Part shown: positions 52,499 to 60,773 of the stretch, in pieces
How the letters are laid out: each line of letters begins with the position of its first letter
How positions within the stretch are numbered: the first letter of the stretch is position 1
Source of the DNA: Nocardia nova
Lineage (GTDB): Bacteria > Actinomycetota > Actinomycetes > Mycobacteriales > Mycobacteriaceae
DNA length: 64,000 bases
Direction: 5' to 3'
Assembly (NCBI RefSeq): GCF_002933465.1
Contig: NZ_PSZE01000032.1
Span: 16,972 to 80,971, forward strand
The notes under the pieces: generated by a model
What the model was told of the DNA's origin: nothing
Seen by the model: only the letters and a program-made list of their open reading frames with translations
Database searches by the model: none
Program-made: the position numbers and the translations under genes

Positions 52499-53914
52499 TC
52501 ACTCGCCGCGATCACCGAAGCGGCGGCGCAGCGGGAACGAGGCGAGATATCCGAGCACGGCGAGCACGCCGATGACACCGGTTCCGATCAGCGCCACGTT
52601 GCGGGAGGTGTGGTCGGGGGCCGGGGGAGTGGTCGGCACCGGGAGTTGCCAGCTCTTGGCGGCACTGGGCCGCTTGGGCGGCAACGAGTTCGGGACCTGT
52701 GCGGTGAGCGCGGCCACCGGGTCGACCGCGCCGTATCCGACATACGGGTTCCACCCCTCGGCGGGCGCGTGGGCGGTGGCCTCGATCCGCTTGATGACGT
52801 CGAGCGCGCTCAGTTCCGGGTAGCGGGCACGGACGAGCGCGGCCACCCCCGCGACATACGGTGAGGCGAAACTGGTTCCGGAGATCGGCTCGGCCTTGCC
52901 CTGCTGATCCACCTTCGCGACGGCGGTGCCCTTGCTGCGCGGATCGTCCCAGTGCGGGTCGAGCGAGGTCAGATTCTCACCCGGTGCCGCGACGCCGACC
53001 CACGGGCCCGGCACGGTGAACTTCGAGGGCTGGCCGTTGTCGTCGATCGAGCCCACCGGCAGCACATAGTCGTCCCACCGCGCGGGCGAGACGTTCAGAT
53101 CGACCTTCGTCCACGGATCCGCACTCGGATCCAGCGGATCGATGACCGGGTTGGTCCCCTTGCACTTGTCGTTGTTACCCGCGGCCGTGACGACCACGAC
53201 GTTCTTCTCGACGGCGGCGTAATGTACCGCGGCGCCGAGGTCGTCGTCGGGAATCGCCCCGGCCTGGCAGGCCACCTCGGACATGTTGATGACCGTCGCG
53301 CCCATATCGGCCGCCCGGCGCACCGCCTGCGCCAGGGTGTGGGTGGTGCCGTACCCCTCGGGCATGGCGTCGGGCCCCTTGTCGCGGCCGGCGCCCTTCT
53401 TCTGGAAATAGCTCGAGGTCTGCCGGATGCTCAGGATCTGCGCCTGCGGCGCGACGCCCGAAAAACCTTGTCCCGCAATTTGAGTCGCGGCGATGATGCC
53501 CGCCACGAAGGTTCCGTGCGCATCGCAGTCGTCGGTGCCGTCGCCGGCGGAGACGTAGTCGCCGCCCGGGATGATGCCCGGCAGCCGGGGATGGCGCATC
53601 ACGCCGGTGTCGATCACCGCTACCAATTGCCCTGCGCCCCTGCTGAACTGCCACGCCTTATCCAGTTCCAGACTGCGCTGCGCGGTCGGCACGGTCGGGC
53701 CGTCACCGCCGGTGCTCGTGCTGGCACAGGGTGAATTCGCCGGCTGCTCGGTGGCGTCCGGCGGCGCCGGGTTACCGCCGGACGGCAGCGCCCCCGGGTT
53801 CACCACCGGTTTGTCCGCGATCGCGGCCCCCGCGCCGGTCGAGGCGCTCAGCCCCAGCACTGCGACGACCGCCGCGACTCGAATTGCTCTGCGCCCGAAC
53901 ATTTTCGGATTCAT
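52499..53914 (-). CDS. mycP: Type VII secretion-associated serine protease mycosin (ESX-4-type locus 2)
   Basis: A 471-residue subtilisin-family protease with an N-terminal signal peptide (about 1-32, ending STGAGAAIA). The triad is Asp102 (VAVIDTGVMRHP), His133 (DCDAHGTFVAG) and Ser348 (SGTSFASPYVAG). A C-terminal transmembrane anchor lies near 437-459. It resembles the locus 1 mycosin and is followed in the same direction of reading by nothing else of the ESX set; eccD lies upstream, separated by seven bases, so eccD-mycP is one operon. The triad is intact. Confidence 0.93.
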   Translation of the reverse strand: MNPKMFGRRAIRVAAVVAVLGLSASTGAGAAIADKPVVNPGALPSGGNPAPPDATEQPANSPCASTSTGGDGPTVPTAQRSLELDKAWQFSRGAGQLVAVIDTGVMRHPRLPGIIPGGDYVSAGDGTDDCDAHGTFVAGIIAATQIAGQGFSGVAPQAQILSIRQTSSYFQKKGAGRDKGPDAMPEGYGTTHTLAQAVRRAADMGATVINMSEVACQAGAIPDDDLGAAVHYAAVEKNVVVVTAAGNNDKCKGTNPVIDPLDPSADPWTKVDLNVSPARWDDYVLPVGSIDDNGQPSKFTVPGPWVGVAAPGENLTSLDPHWDDPRSKGTAVAKVDQQGKAEPISGTSFASPYVAGVAALVRARYPELSALDVIKRIEATAHAPAEGWNPYVGYGAVDPVAALTAQVPNSLPPKRPSAAKSWQLPVPTTPPAPDHTSRNVALIGTGVIGVLAVLGYLASFPLRRRFGDRGE

Positions 53915-53921
53915 GCGCGGC

Positions 53922-55388
53922 TCAGAGCGATCGAACGAGCGTGTACAGCTCGGCTACCCAGAACACCAGCGGCAGGACGGCGGCGACGAACCCGTACTCC
54001 AGCAGCTCCACCGCGCGGCGCATCGGCGGTGTCGCCGACTGGTTCGGCACGATGGTGCCCAGGATCAGTGCGGCGATGAGCATCACCATGGCGGCGCCGA
54101 ACACCGCGAGCGGCTGTTCCACCACGAAGGCCGCGCCGACCGTCATGATCAGCAAAATGGCCGCACCGCCGGCGAGCAGCACCACCGCCAGCTCGGCGCT
54201 GACGTAGGTGCGGCTGCGGAACATCAGCACCACCGCGCAGACCAGCGCCAGCGCGATACCGGGCCAATAGGGACTGTCCGAGGCCGGATCGGTCGAGGCC
54301 AGCGCTCCGATCACGGTCACCAGTGTGGTCGCGCCGACGAGGCCGGCCAGATACATCCGCGCGCGTTCGGATTTCGTGCGCAGCACGTCCATCGTGGGCA
54401 ATGCGCGGTGATCGTCGGGATCGTCCTCGGTGGGATCGATCGGGGTGCCGGGCGAAGGTACCGGCGGCAGTGGCAGTTTCGCCAGCAGCATCGACACTCG
54501 CGGTGCCAGCGACAGGGCGCCGAGCGCGAGCGCGGCGGCGACCGCGCCGATGGCCTTGACCGGCTGCGAGGTGAGCAGGCCGACCAACGCGGCGGGGATG
54601 GCGAAGACGGAAAGTGTTGTGGCGCCGATGAACAGGGCCAGGCCGACCCCGCTGACGCGCCAGGCCAGCAGTGCCGTCGCACCGACGAGTACCGAGCCGA
54701 GCAGCAGATTCGCCCAGCCGTAATGGTCGGGCACGATCAACATGCCGGCGGCGAATGCGCTCGGCAGCGCACAACCGCCGAGAACCAGCGCGGAGGCGGT
54801 GTCGCCGTACATGCGGCTCATCACCGTGCCGGCCACCACCAGCAGAATCGTCAGCACCGCGGCGATGGACCCGGTGATCCAGCCCGCCATCGCATCCGGC
54901 GCGGCGAGCAGGCCGGTGCACCCGGCGAGCATGGTCAGCACCGCGATGATCGATCCGGTGATCCGCGCGACCTGCGGTGACCAGCTGCGGAAATGGTCGG
55001 TATCGGCGATCGCGACGTTGTACATGATGTCGTCGAACAGCGGACTGGGCGCGACGTGATCGGCGCTTTCCAACATGAGCAGTTCGCCGTCGCGAACGCC
55101 TTGCTCACCGAGGCTGAGTGAATTGGAGAACGGCGGCTGCCCGATGCGCGCCAGCACCCATTCGGCCGGCTGGAATTGTTCGCCGCTGCTGTCGAAATCG
55201 TTGGTGCGGCTGTGCTGTGCCACCATGTCGACCACGCTCGGAATGACGAGGGCGACCGGAACGTCGACCGGAATCGCCATATCGACCTGCGTGTGCTTGG
55301 CCAGAATTGTCACCCGCGCCAGATCGGGCGCCCGGACTATTCCGCGGCTCGAATCCTCTTCGATGTGGTCCAGTCGCGCGTGCGTCAC
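53922..55388 (-). CDS. eccD: Type VII secretion integral membrane protein EccD (ESX-4-type locus 2)
   Basis: A 488-residue EccD with an N-terminal ubiquitin-like domain (about 22-110, LARVTILAKHTQVDMAIPVD) followed by about eleven hydrophobic helices and a hydrophilic loop near 293-330. GTG at 55388 (MTHARLDHIEEDSS) is chosen over the far longer open frame because GGGGGAA lies immediately upstream and family length fits; the 700-residue frame would run antisense into eccC. It is divergent from eccC, with 159 bases between, and forms an operon with mycP. Confidence 0.9.
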   Translation of the reverse strand: MTHARLDHIEEDSSRGIVRAPDLARVTILAKHTQVDMAIPVDVPVALVIPSVVDMVAQHSRTNDFDSSGEQFQPAEWVLARIGQPPFSNSLSLGEQGVRDGELLMLESADHVAPSPLFDDIMYNVAIADTDHFRSWSPQVARITGSIIAVLTMLAGCTGLLAAPDAMAGWITGSIAAVLTILLVVAGTVMSRMYGDTASALVLGGCALPSAFAAGMLIVPDHYGWANLLLGSVLVGATALLAWRVSGVGLALFIGATTLSVFAIPAALVGLLTSQPVKAIGAVAAALALGALSLAPRVSMLLAKLPLPPVPSPGTPIDPTEDDPDDHRALPTMDVLRTKSERARMYLAGLVGATTLVTVIGALASTDPASDSPYWPGIALALVCAVVLMFRSRTYVSAELAVVLLAGGAAILLIMTVGAAFVVEQPLAVFGAAMVMLIAALILGTIVPNQSATPPMRRAVELLEYGFVAAVLPLVFWVAELYTLVRSL

Positions 55389-55547
55389 GCTTCCCCCAAC
55401 TCCGTCTCTACCTGGTGTTTCAGCATGCGCTCCGGTTTGCGGTGGCGCGGCCGGTCCGTGCAGAATGCTGGTCGAACTGTACGACATGTCGGCCGCTGCC
55501 TCTACACTGAGTCCGCAGTACAGCCGCCGAAGGGGGATCTTCCGACG

Positions 55548-58500
55548 ATGAGCACTGTCAGGTTCCAGCGTCGTGCGCGCCGGGAGGTTCCGAGGTCGCC
55601 GGGCGGCGAAGTGACACTGCAACCGCCGCCGGAGATTCCACGCGCTATACCGGGCAGTCTGCTGGGCAAACTGATGCCCGTTGTGATGGTCGTCGGCATG
55701 GTCGGAATGATGGCCATCATGTTCACCCGCGGTGGAGGTATCGCCTCCAACCCGATGAGCATGATGTTCCCGATGATGATGGTCTTCTCCATGGTCGGCA
55801 TGTTCGCCGGTCAGGGCGGCAAGGGGCAGAAGGCCGCTGAGGCCAACGAGGACCGCAAGGACTACCTGCGCTACCTGGATCAGGTCCGTAAGGATGTCGA
55901 CGAAACCGCCTCCCAGCAACGCGCGGCGGTCGAATGGAGCCATCCGGAACCGGGTTTGGTGTGGATGCTGGCCGGCACCAGCCGCATGTGGGAACGCCGA
56001 CCGGGGGACAAGGACTTCTGCCATGCGCGGATCGGCCTGGGCGGTCAGCGCCTGGCCACCCGCCTGGTCTCACCGGAAACCGGCCCGGTCGAGGAACTCG
56101 AGCCGATCGCGGCCGTATCGCTGCGCCGTTTCGTCCGTACCCATTCCACGGTCCCGAATCTGCCGACCGCCATCGCCGTCAAGGGCTTCGCCACCATCCA
56201 GCTCAACGGCGACCGCGCCCAGGCGCGCGATATGACGCGCGCGATGTTGTTGCAGCTGTGCATGTTTCAGGCACCAGACCAGGTCCTGGTCGCGGTGGTC
56301 TGCGGCGCCGACACCGCACCGGAATGGGAGTGGACCAAATGGCTCCCGCACACCCAGCATCCGGATGCCCAGGACGGTGTGGGCACCGAGCGCATGGTCT
56401 ACGGTTCGATCCGGGAACTTGCCGATGGCCTGAATCCACTGCTGCACAATCGGGTTCGTTACTCACGTAACCAGCCCGCCAATCAGAATCTGGTCCACAT
56501 CATCATCATCGTCGACGGTGGTCTGCTCGAGGCCGAAGAGGATTCGCTGCGGGAATCCGGGTACGAGGGCGTCACCATCATCGATCTGTGCAGTTACGCT
56601 CCGCGCCTGGCGGTTTCGCGCGGCATTCAGATGGTTGTCGAGAACGGTGAATGCGTCGGCCGCGGCGCCACCGGCAATATGGAACGCTTCGCCCTCATCG
56701 ACCGCATCAGCGCGCGGCAGGCCGAACAGGTCGCGCGGCGGTTGGCCCCGTTCCGGGTGGCGCCGGTCCAGCGCGGCGGCGAAGCCGTGGTCGAGGAGAA
56801 TGGAGAGGTCATCGATAGCTGGGCCAAACTGGTAGGCCTGGGCGATATCGGGGCCTTCAACCCGGAAAACGGATGGAAACCACGTTACGGTCGGGACCGG
56901 TTGCGGGTGCCGTTCGGTGTAGGCGCGGACGGCTTGCCGGTTTATCTGGATATCAAAGAGGCGGCCGAGGGTGGAATGGGGCCGCACGGCCTGTGTATCG
57001 GTGCGACCGGTTCCGGTAAGTCGGAATTCCTTCGCACTCTGGTGCTCTCGATGCTGGCAACGCATTCGCCGGACCAACTGAACCTGGTTCTGGTCGACTT
57101 CAAGGGTGGTGCGACCTTCCTGGGCTTGGAAGGTGTTCCGCACGTAGCGGCCATCATCACCAACCTGGAGGAGGAAGCGGACCTCGTCGACCGCATGAAG
57201 GATGCGCTGGCGGGCGAGATGAATCGCCGCCAAGAGGTGCTCCGTGACAAAGGCAACTTCGCGAATGTCCTCGAATACGAGAAGGCTCGCGCTGCCGGAG
57301 CCGACCTCGACCCGATGCCGGCGTTGTTCGTCGTGCTCGACGAGTTTTCGGAACTGCTCAGTCAGCACCCCGATTTCGCCGAGCTGTTCGTGATGATCGG
57401 CCGTCTGGGTCGATCGCTCCACGTGCACCTGCTCCTGGCCTCGCAGCGCTTGGAAGAAGGCAAGCTCAAGGGCCTGGAATCGCATCTGTCCTACCGCATC
57501 GGCCTGAAGACGTTCTCGGCCAACGAATCTCGTCAGGTATTGGGTGTTCCCGATGCCTACAACCTGCCGAACAATCCGGGTGGTGGTTATCTGAAGTCCG
57601 ATTCCGGTGAGATTCAGCGGTTTCAGGCTTCCTATGTTTCCGGGGCCTATGTGGGTGGCGGTTCCCAGCGAGAAGTGACTCAGGCGGGAATTGTCGGCGG
57701 GGAAATCGATATCAACGCCCGCCCCTTCATTGCCGGGCAGGTGCCCTTCCGTGCCAGCGACCGTCTCCCATTGCCTCCCGAGCCCAGCATGGTCGAGGAA
57801 GTTCAGCAGGACGAAGGCGCCGAGAAGATCTCCAACCTGGGCATGCTGGTGTCGCGCATTCAGGGACACGGTCGCGCGGCCCACGAAATCTGGTTGCCGC
57901 CATTGGATGACGCGCCGACCCTCGATCAGCTCATCCCACGCTCGATTCTGACCGGTGACTACAGCCCGGTCGCGAGTTTGCGCACTGCCATAGGAACAGT
58001 GGACCGCCCGTACGATCAGCGGCGCGACCCCATGGTGATCGATTTGTCCGGTGCCCGCGGCAATGTCGCCATTGTCGGTGGCCCCCAGTCCGGTAAATCG
58101 ACCGCACTCCGTTCCTTGATCATGGGTATGGCGTTGACCCACACCGCAGAACAGGTGCAGTTCTACTGCCTCGATTTCGGTGGTGGCACGCTGGCGGGGA
58201 TCGAGGGCCTCCCACACGTCGGTTCGGTGGCGGGGCGCCTGGATGTGGACAAAGTCCGCCGCACCATCTCCGAGATGACCGCCATCGTCCGTCAGCGCGA
58301 AATGCGTTTCCGCCAACTGGGCATCGAGTCGATGGCCGACTTCCGCAGGCTGCGCGGTACGGATCCGTCGACCAGTCCTGCGGCCGCGGGCGCACACGAG
58401 GACCCGTTCGGCGATGTCTTCCTGGTGGTCGACGGCTTCGGATCGATCCGTCAGGACTTCGATGCCCTCGAACAGCCGATCATGAACCTTGCCACGCAGG

Positions 58501-59591
58501 GGCTCTCGTACGGTGTGCACGTCGTGATCGCGCTGAACCGCTGGGCCGAAGCGCGTCCCGCCCTCAAAGACCAGATCGGCACCCGCATCGAACTTCGCCT
58601 GGGTGACCCGATGGATTCCGATCTGGGCCGTCGTGTCGCTGCCATGGTTCCACAGGGCCGTCCGGGACGCGGTATGACTCCGGATGCAAAGCACATGCTG
58701 ACGGCTTTGCCTCGTGTGGACGGGGACTCGAATCCGGAGAATCTCGGTATCGGCGTGGCGGACGCGGTGCAACGGATGGCGGCTGCCACACCTGGCCACC
58801 CGGCGCCGCAGGTACGCATGCTGCCCGAACTGCTTCAAAGGGATGACCTACTGCGCCTGATGGGGGGTTGGCCGGCGGGATTCGATTTGTCGGTGCCTAA
58901 CCTGTCGGTGCCGATCGGTCTCAACGAAGCCGAATTGGCACCGGTGTCCCTGAACTTCGGCGAACTGCCACATTTCATCACCTTCGGTGACACCGAATGT
59001 GGCAAGACGAACCTCCTGCGCAACATCGTACGAAACATTGTCGCGTCGAACTCTCCATCGAGCGCGAAGCTGGTGATCGGTGACTACCGCCGGACACTGC
59101 TCGGCTTGGTGGAGACCGATCATCTGGCCGGATACGCGCCCTCCAGCGAAATGCTGGCGGGGATGATGCAGCAGGTTGCCGAAATCCTCCGCCAGCGGAT
59201 GCCCGGACCGAACATCACTCAGCAGGAACTGCGCGAAAGGTCTTGGTGGACTGGCCCCGAGATATACGTGGTGGTCGATGATTACGACCTCGTCGTCACC
59301 CAGAGCGGCAATCCTCTCAACGTCCTTGTCGAGTACATTCCGCACGCCAAGGACGTCGGTTTCCACCTGATTATCGCTCGTCGCTCCGGTGGTGCGTCCC
59401 GCGCGATGTACGAGCCGGTGATTTCCCGAATGAAGGATGTGGGCGCCTACGCGTTGGTGATGAGCGGCAGCCGCGACGAAGGGAACCTCTTCGGGAACGT
59501 ACGTCCGAGCGAGATGCCGCCGGGACGCGGCACATTCATCAGCCGTCAAGGTCCGAGGCTGGTTCAACTGGCGTGGAGCCCGGAGCAATGA
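55548..59591 (+). CDS. eccC: Type VII secretion ATPase EccC, single-chain form (ESX-4-type locus 2)
   Basis: A 1347-residue FtsK-like motor similar to the locus 1 EccC. Two transmembrane helices lie near 38-90. Three ATPase domains carry Walker A GATGSGKS at about 485, GGPQSGKS at about 844 and the atypical GDTECGKT at about 1147, with Walker B VVLDEFSEL, LVVDGFGS and VVVDDYDLV. ATG 55548 follows AAGGGGG; the frame extends upstream to 55176 only as a shadow through the eccD start. It is expressed away from eccD-mycP and is followed on the same strand by a 419-base gap and the Esx pair. Confidence 0.95.
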   Translation: MSTVRFQRRARREVPRSPGGEVTLQPPPEIPRAIPGSLLGKLMPVVMVVGMVGMMAIMFTRGGGIASNPMSMMFPMMMVFSMVGMFAGQGGKGQKAAEANEDRKDYLRYLDQVRKDVDETASQQRAAVEWSHPEPGLVWMLAGTSRMWERRPGDKDFCHARIGLGGQRLATRLVSPETGPVEELEPIAAVSLRRFVRTHSTVPNLPTAIAVKGFATIQLNGDRAQARDMTRAMLLQLCMFQAPDQVLVAVVCGADTAPEWEWTKWLPHTQHPDAQDGVGTERMVYGSIRELADGLNPLLHNRVRYSRNQPANQNLVHIIIIVDGGLLEAEEDSLRESGYEGVTIIDLCSYAPRLAVSRGIQMVVENGECVGRGATGNMERFALIDRISARQAEQVARRLAPFRVAPVQRGGEAVVEENGEVIDSWAKLVGLGDIGAFNPENGWKPRYGRDRLRVPFGVGADGLPVYLDIKEAAEGGMGPHGLCIGATGSGKSEFLRTLVLSMLATHSPDQLNLVLVDFKGGATFLGLEGVPHVAAIITNLEEEADLVDRMKDALAGEMNRRQEVLRDKGNFANVLEYEKARAAGADLDPMPALFVVLDEFSELLSQHPDFAELFVMIGRLGRSLHVHLLLASQRLEEGKLKGLESHLSYRIGLKTFSANESRQVLGVPDAYNLPNNPGGGYLKSDSGEIQRFQASYVSGAYVGGGSQREVTQAGIVGGEIDINARPFIAGQVPFRASDRLPLPPEPSMVEEVQQDEGAEKISNLGMLVSRIQGHGRAAHEIWLPPLDDAPTLDQLIPRSILTGDYSPVASLRTAIGTVDRPYDQRRDPMVIDLSGARGNVAIVGGPQSGKSTALRSLIMGMALTHTAEQVQFYCLDFGGGTLAGIEGLPHVGSVAGRLDVDKVRRTISEMTAIVRQREMRFRQLGIESMADFRRLRGTDPSTSPAAAGAHEDPFGDVFLVVDGFGSIRQDFDALEQPIMNLATQGLSYGVHVVIALNRWAEARPALKDQIGTRIELRLGDPMDSDLGRRVAAMVPQGRPGRGMTPDAKHMLTALPRVDGDSNPENLGIGVADAVQRMAAATPGHPAPQVRMLPELLQRDDLLRLMGGWPAGFDLSVPNLSVPIGLNEAELAPVSLNFGELPHFITFGDTECGKTNLLRNIVRNIVASNSPSSAKLVIGDYRRTLLGLVETDHLAGYAPSSEMLAGMMQQVAEILRQRMPGPNITQQELRERSWWTGPEIYVVVDDYDLVVTQSGNPLNVLVEYIPHAKDVGFHLIIARRSGGASRAMYEPVISRMKDVGAYALVMSGSRDEGNLFGNVRPSEMPPGRGTFISRQGPRLVQLAWSPEQ

Positions 59592-60010
59592 CGCCGGCTT
59601 TCGGTGGTGGTAGCCGGTGCCACGCCGGGCCTACCGAGTCGAGTCTGCTCAGTCGCTGGCGCTTACCGCGCGAAGGTGGCACTCTCAAACCAGGACAGTT
59701 CCGGAAGCGTCGAGAGGGGCCGGGTGTCCATGCGGGGCTTGGCCTTCGAGAGCGGCAGGATCGACTTCGGAGGTCGTGACTCATCGGCCGCGGGCACATG
59801 TAGCCCGCCCGGGTGTGAAGGGGAGGTAGAGCACAAACGAATCCATGTGTGCGCACGTCGTGCGGTCGCTGGTTGTCCACTCCTGGCGGGTTCTCGGAAA
59901 TTCAGGGGGAACCGATGGAACCGATGACGAGGGCCACGCGTCCAACCAAGATATAGGGACCAGTCCACCGGCTGCCTGGGGCAGCAACTTACCAACGTTC
60001 AGGAGTCAAA
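59592..60010 (+). other. 419-base leader region before the esx genes
   Basis: No full-length gene is supported. The short frames here overlap each other in several registers and lack family features. A 13-codon leader-type ORF (59915-59956) is listed separately. The stretch presumably carries the promoter and a long 5' untranslated region of the esx pair, which would separate substrate expression from eccC. Confidence 0.45.
59915..59956 (+). CDS. Possible 13-residue leader peptide upstream of esx
   Basis: ATG GAA CCG begins a 13-codon frame (MEPMTRATRPTKI) with a good AGGGGG five bases upstream, ending 54 bases before the first esx gene. Its spacing and ribosome site suit a regulatory leader, but nothing proves it is translated. 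The residues are Thr/Arg/Pro-rich. Confidence 0.25.
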   Translation: MEPMTRATRPTKI

Positions 60011-60334
60011 ATGGGTTTCAAGGCATCAGCACCCCAGATGGATAAGTTCTCGCAGGACATGCAGAAAAAGCACGACGATATCGCGGGCTTGATCACAGCA
60101 GCCCATCAGATCGCTGACAACGTGAATAATCCGTCGTTCCAGGGGCAAGCGGGCCGAGCATTTCAGAGCGCGATGGAAGAATTCCTGGCTGCCGCCTCGA
60201 AGCTCAACGAAGAGCTGAATACCAATGCGCAGACTGTGAAGACCATCGCCTCCCAGTTCTCCGACAGCGAGCTCGAGAATTACAAGCGCATCCATGCCGC
60301 CGATATGGTCGAGGTTCCGCAGCTCAAGATGTGA
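60011..60334 (+). CDS. WXG100-family Esx protein, EsxU-position
   Basis: A 107-residue helical hairpin protein of WXG100 type. Helix 1 spans about 7-38, the turn is NPSFQGQAG (FQG at 43-45 replaces the usual WxG), and helix 2 spans 50-90. ATG 60011 follows AGGAG. By position, first of two genes after eccC, it corresponds to EsxU in the mycobacterial ESX-4 order. It should pair with the next protein and be exported by EccC. No clear YxxxD/E export signal is seen near the C-terminus, where the nearest tyrosine (ENYKRIHAAD) has different spacing. Confidence 0.82.
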   Translation: MGFKASAPQMDKFSQDMQKKHDDIAGLITAAHQIADNVNNPSFQGQAGRAFQSAMEEFLAAASKLNEELNTNAQTVKTIASQFSDSELENYKRIHAADMVEVPQLKM

Positions 60335-60385
60335 GTTCCGCGACCAGGCCACACTAGATCCCATTCCGAACAGAGAGGTTTATCC

Positions 60386-60688
60386 GTGAGTGACTTCGAG
60401 CTGCTGTCATACAACTTTGACGCCATCAACGACGCCGGTACCGGCCTGAGCCAGCAGGCGCAGAACATCACCAACGAACTCGAGCATTTCGAGCAGATGT
60501 TCCAGCGGTTCATCCAGGACCACTGGTCGGACGGTCAGGGTACTGTCGCGTTCCAGGAAATTCAGAACAAGTGGCGGGCATCCTCCAACGACTTGGTCGC
60601 GAAGCTTGCGAAGCTTGGCGTCGCTGTGTCCGCGGGCGGCGACCACATGCGTGAGGCCGATGCTCTCGCTGCCAAGTCGTTCGGCTGA
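60386..60688 (+). CDS. esxT: WXG100-family Esx protein, EsxT-like
   Basis: A 100-residue helical hairpin. Its N-terminal LLSYNFDAI matches, from memory, the start of M. tuberculosis EsxT (Rv3444c), which supports an ESX-4 assignment. The turn motif is WSDG (47-50), a variant of WxG, followed by the helix AFQEIQNKWRASSNDLVAKL. GTG 60386 follows AGAGAGG. It lies 51 bases after the first esx gene, consistent with a bicistronic heterodimer pair. No C-terminal YxxxD/E signal is visible. Confidence 0.82.
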   Translation: MSDFELLSYNFDAINDAGTGLSQQAQNITNELEHFEQMFQRFIQDHWSDGQGTVAFQEIQNKWRASSNDLVAKLAKLGVAVSAGGDHMREADALAAKSFG

Positions 60689-60713
60689 TCCGGGACGCAT
60701 CTGTCAGTGATGG

Positions 60714-60747
60714 AAGGTGGCGGGGTCGTTTCGGACCCCGCCACCTT
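60714..60747 (+). terminator. Perfect 14-base-stem hairpin after esxT
   Basis: AAGGTGGCGGGGTC (60714-60727) pairs perfectly with GACCCCGCCACCTT (60734-60747) across a six-base loop, 25 bases after the esx stop and 26 bases before the next GTG. It is the strongest terminator-like structure in the window. Because the lipoprotein gene begins so close, it could be an attenuator that tunes read-through. Confidence 0.75.
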
Positions 60748-60773
60748 CGCGTATCCGATCGATTTGGAGCAGT

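Noticed and set aside
55176..55547. N-terminal extension of EccC2
   Set aside because: The extension reads through the eccD promoter and start; ATG 55548 matches the conserved EccC beginning (RRARREVPRSPGGEV).
53922..56024. 700-residue version of EccD2
   Set aside because: The added 212 N-terminal residues run antisense to eccC and through the divergent promoter. GTG 55388 with a G-rich ribosome site fits family length.
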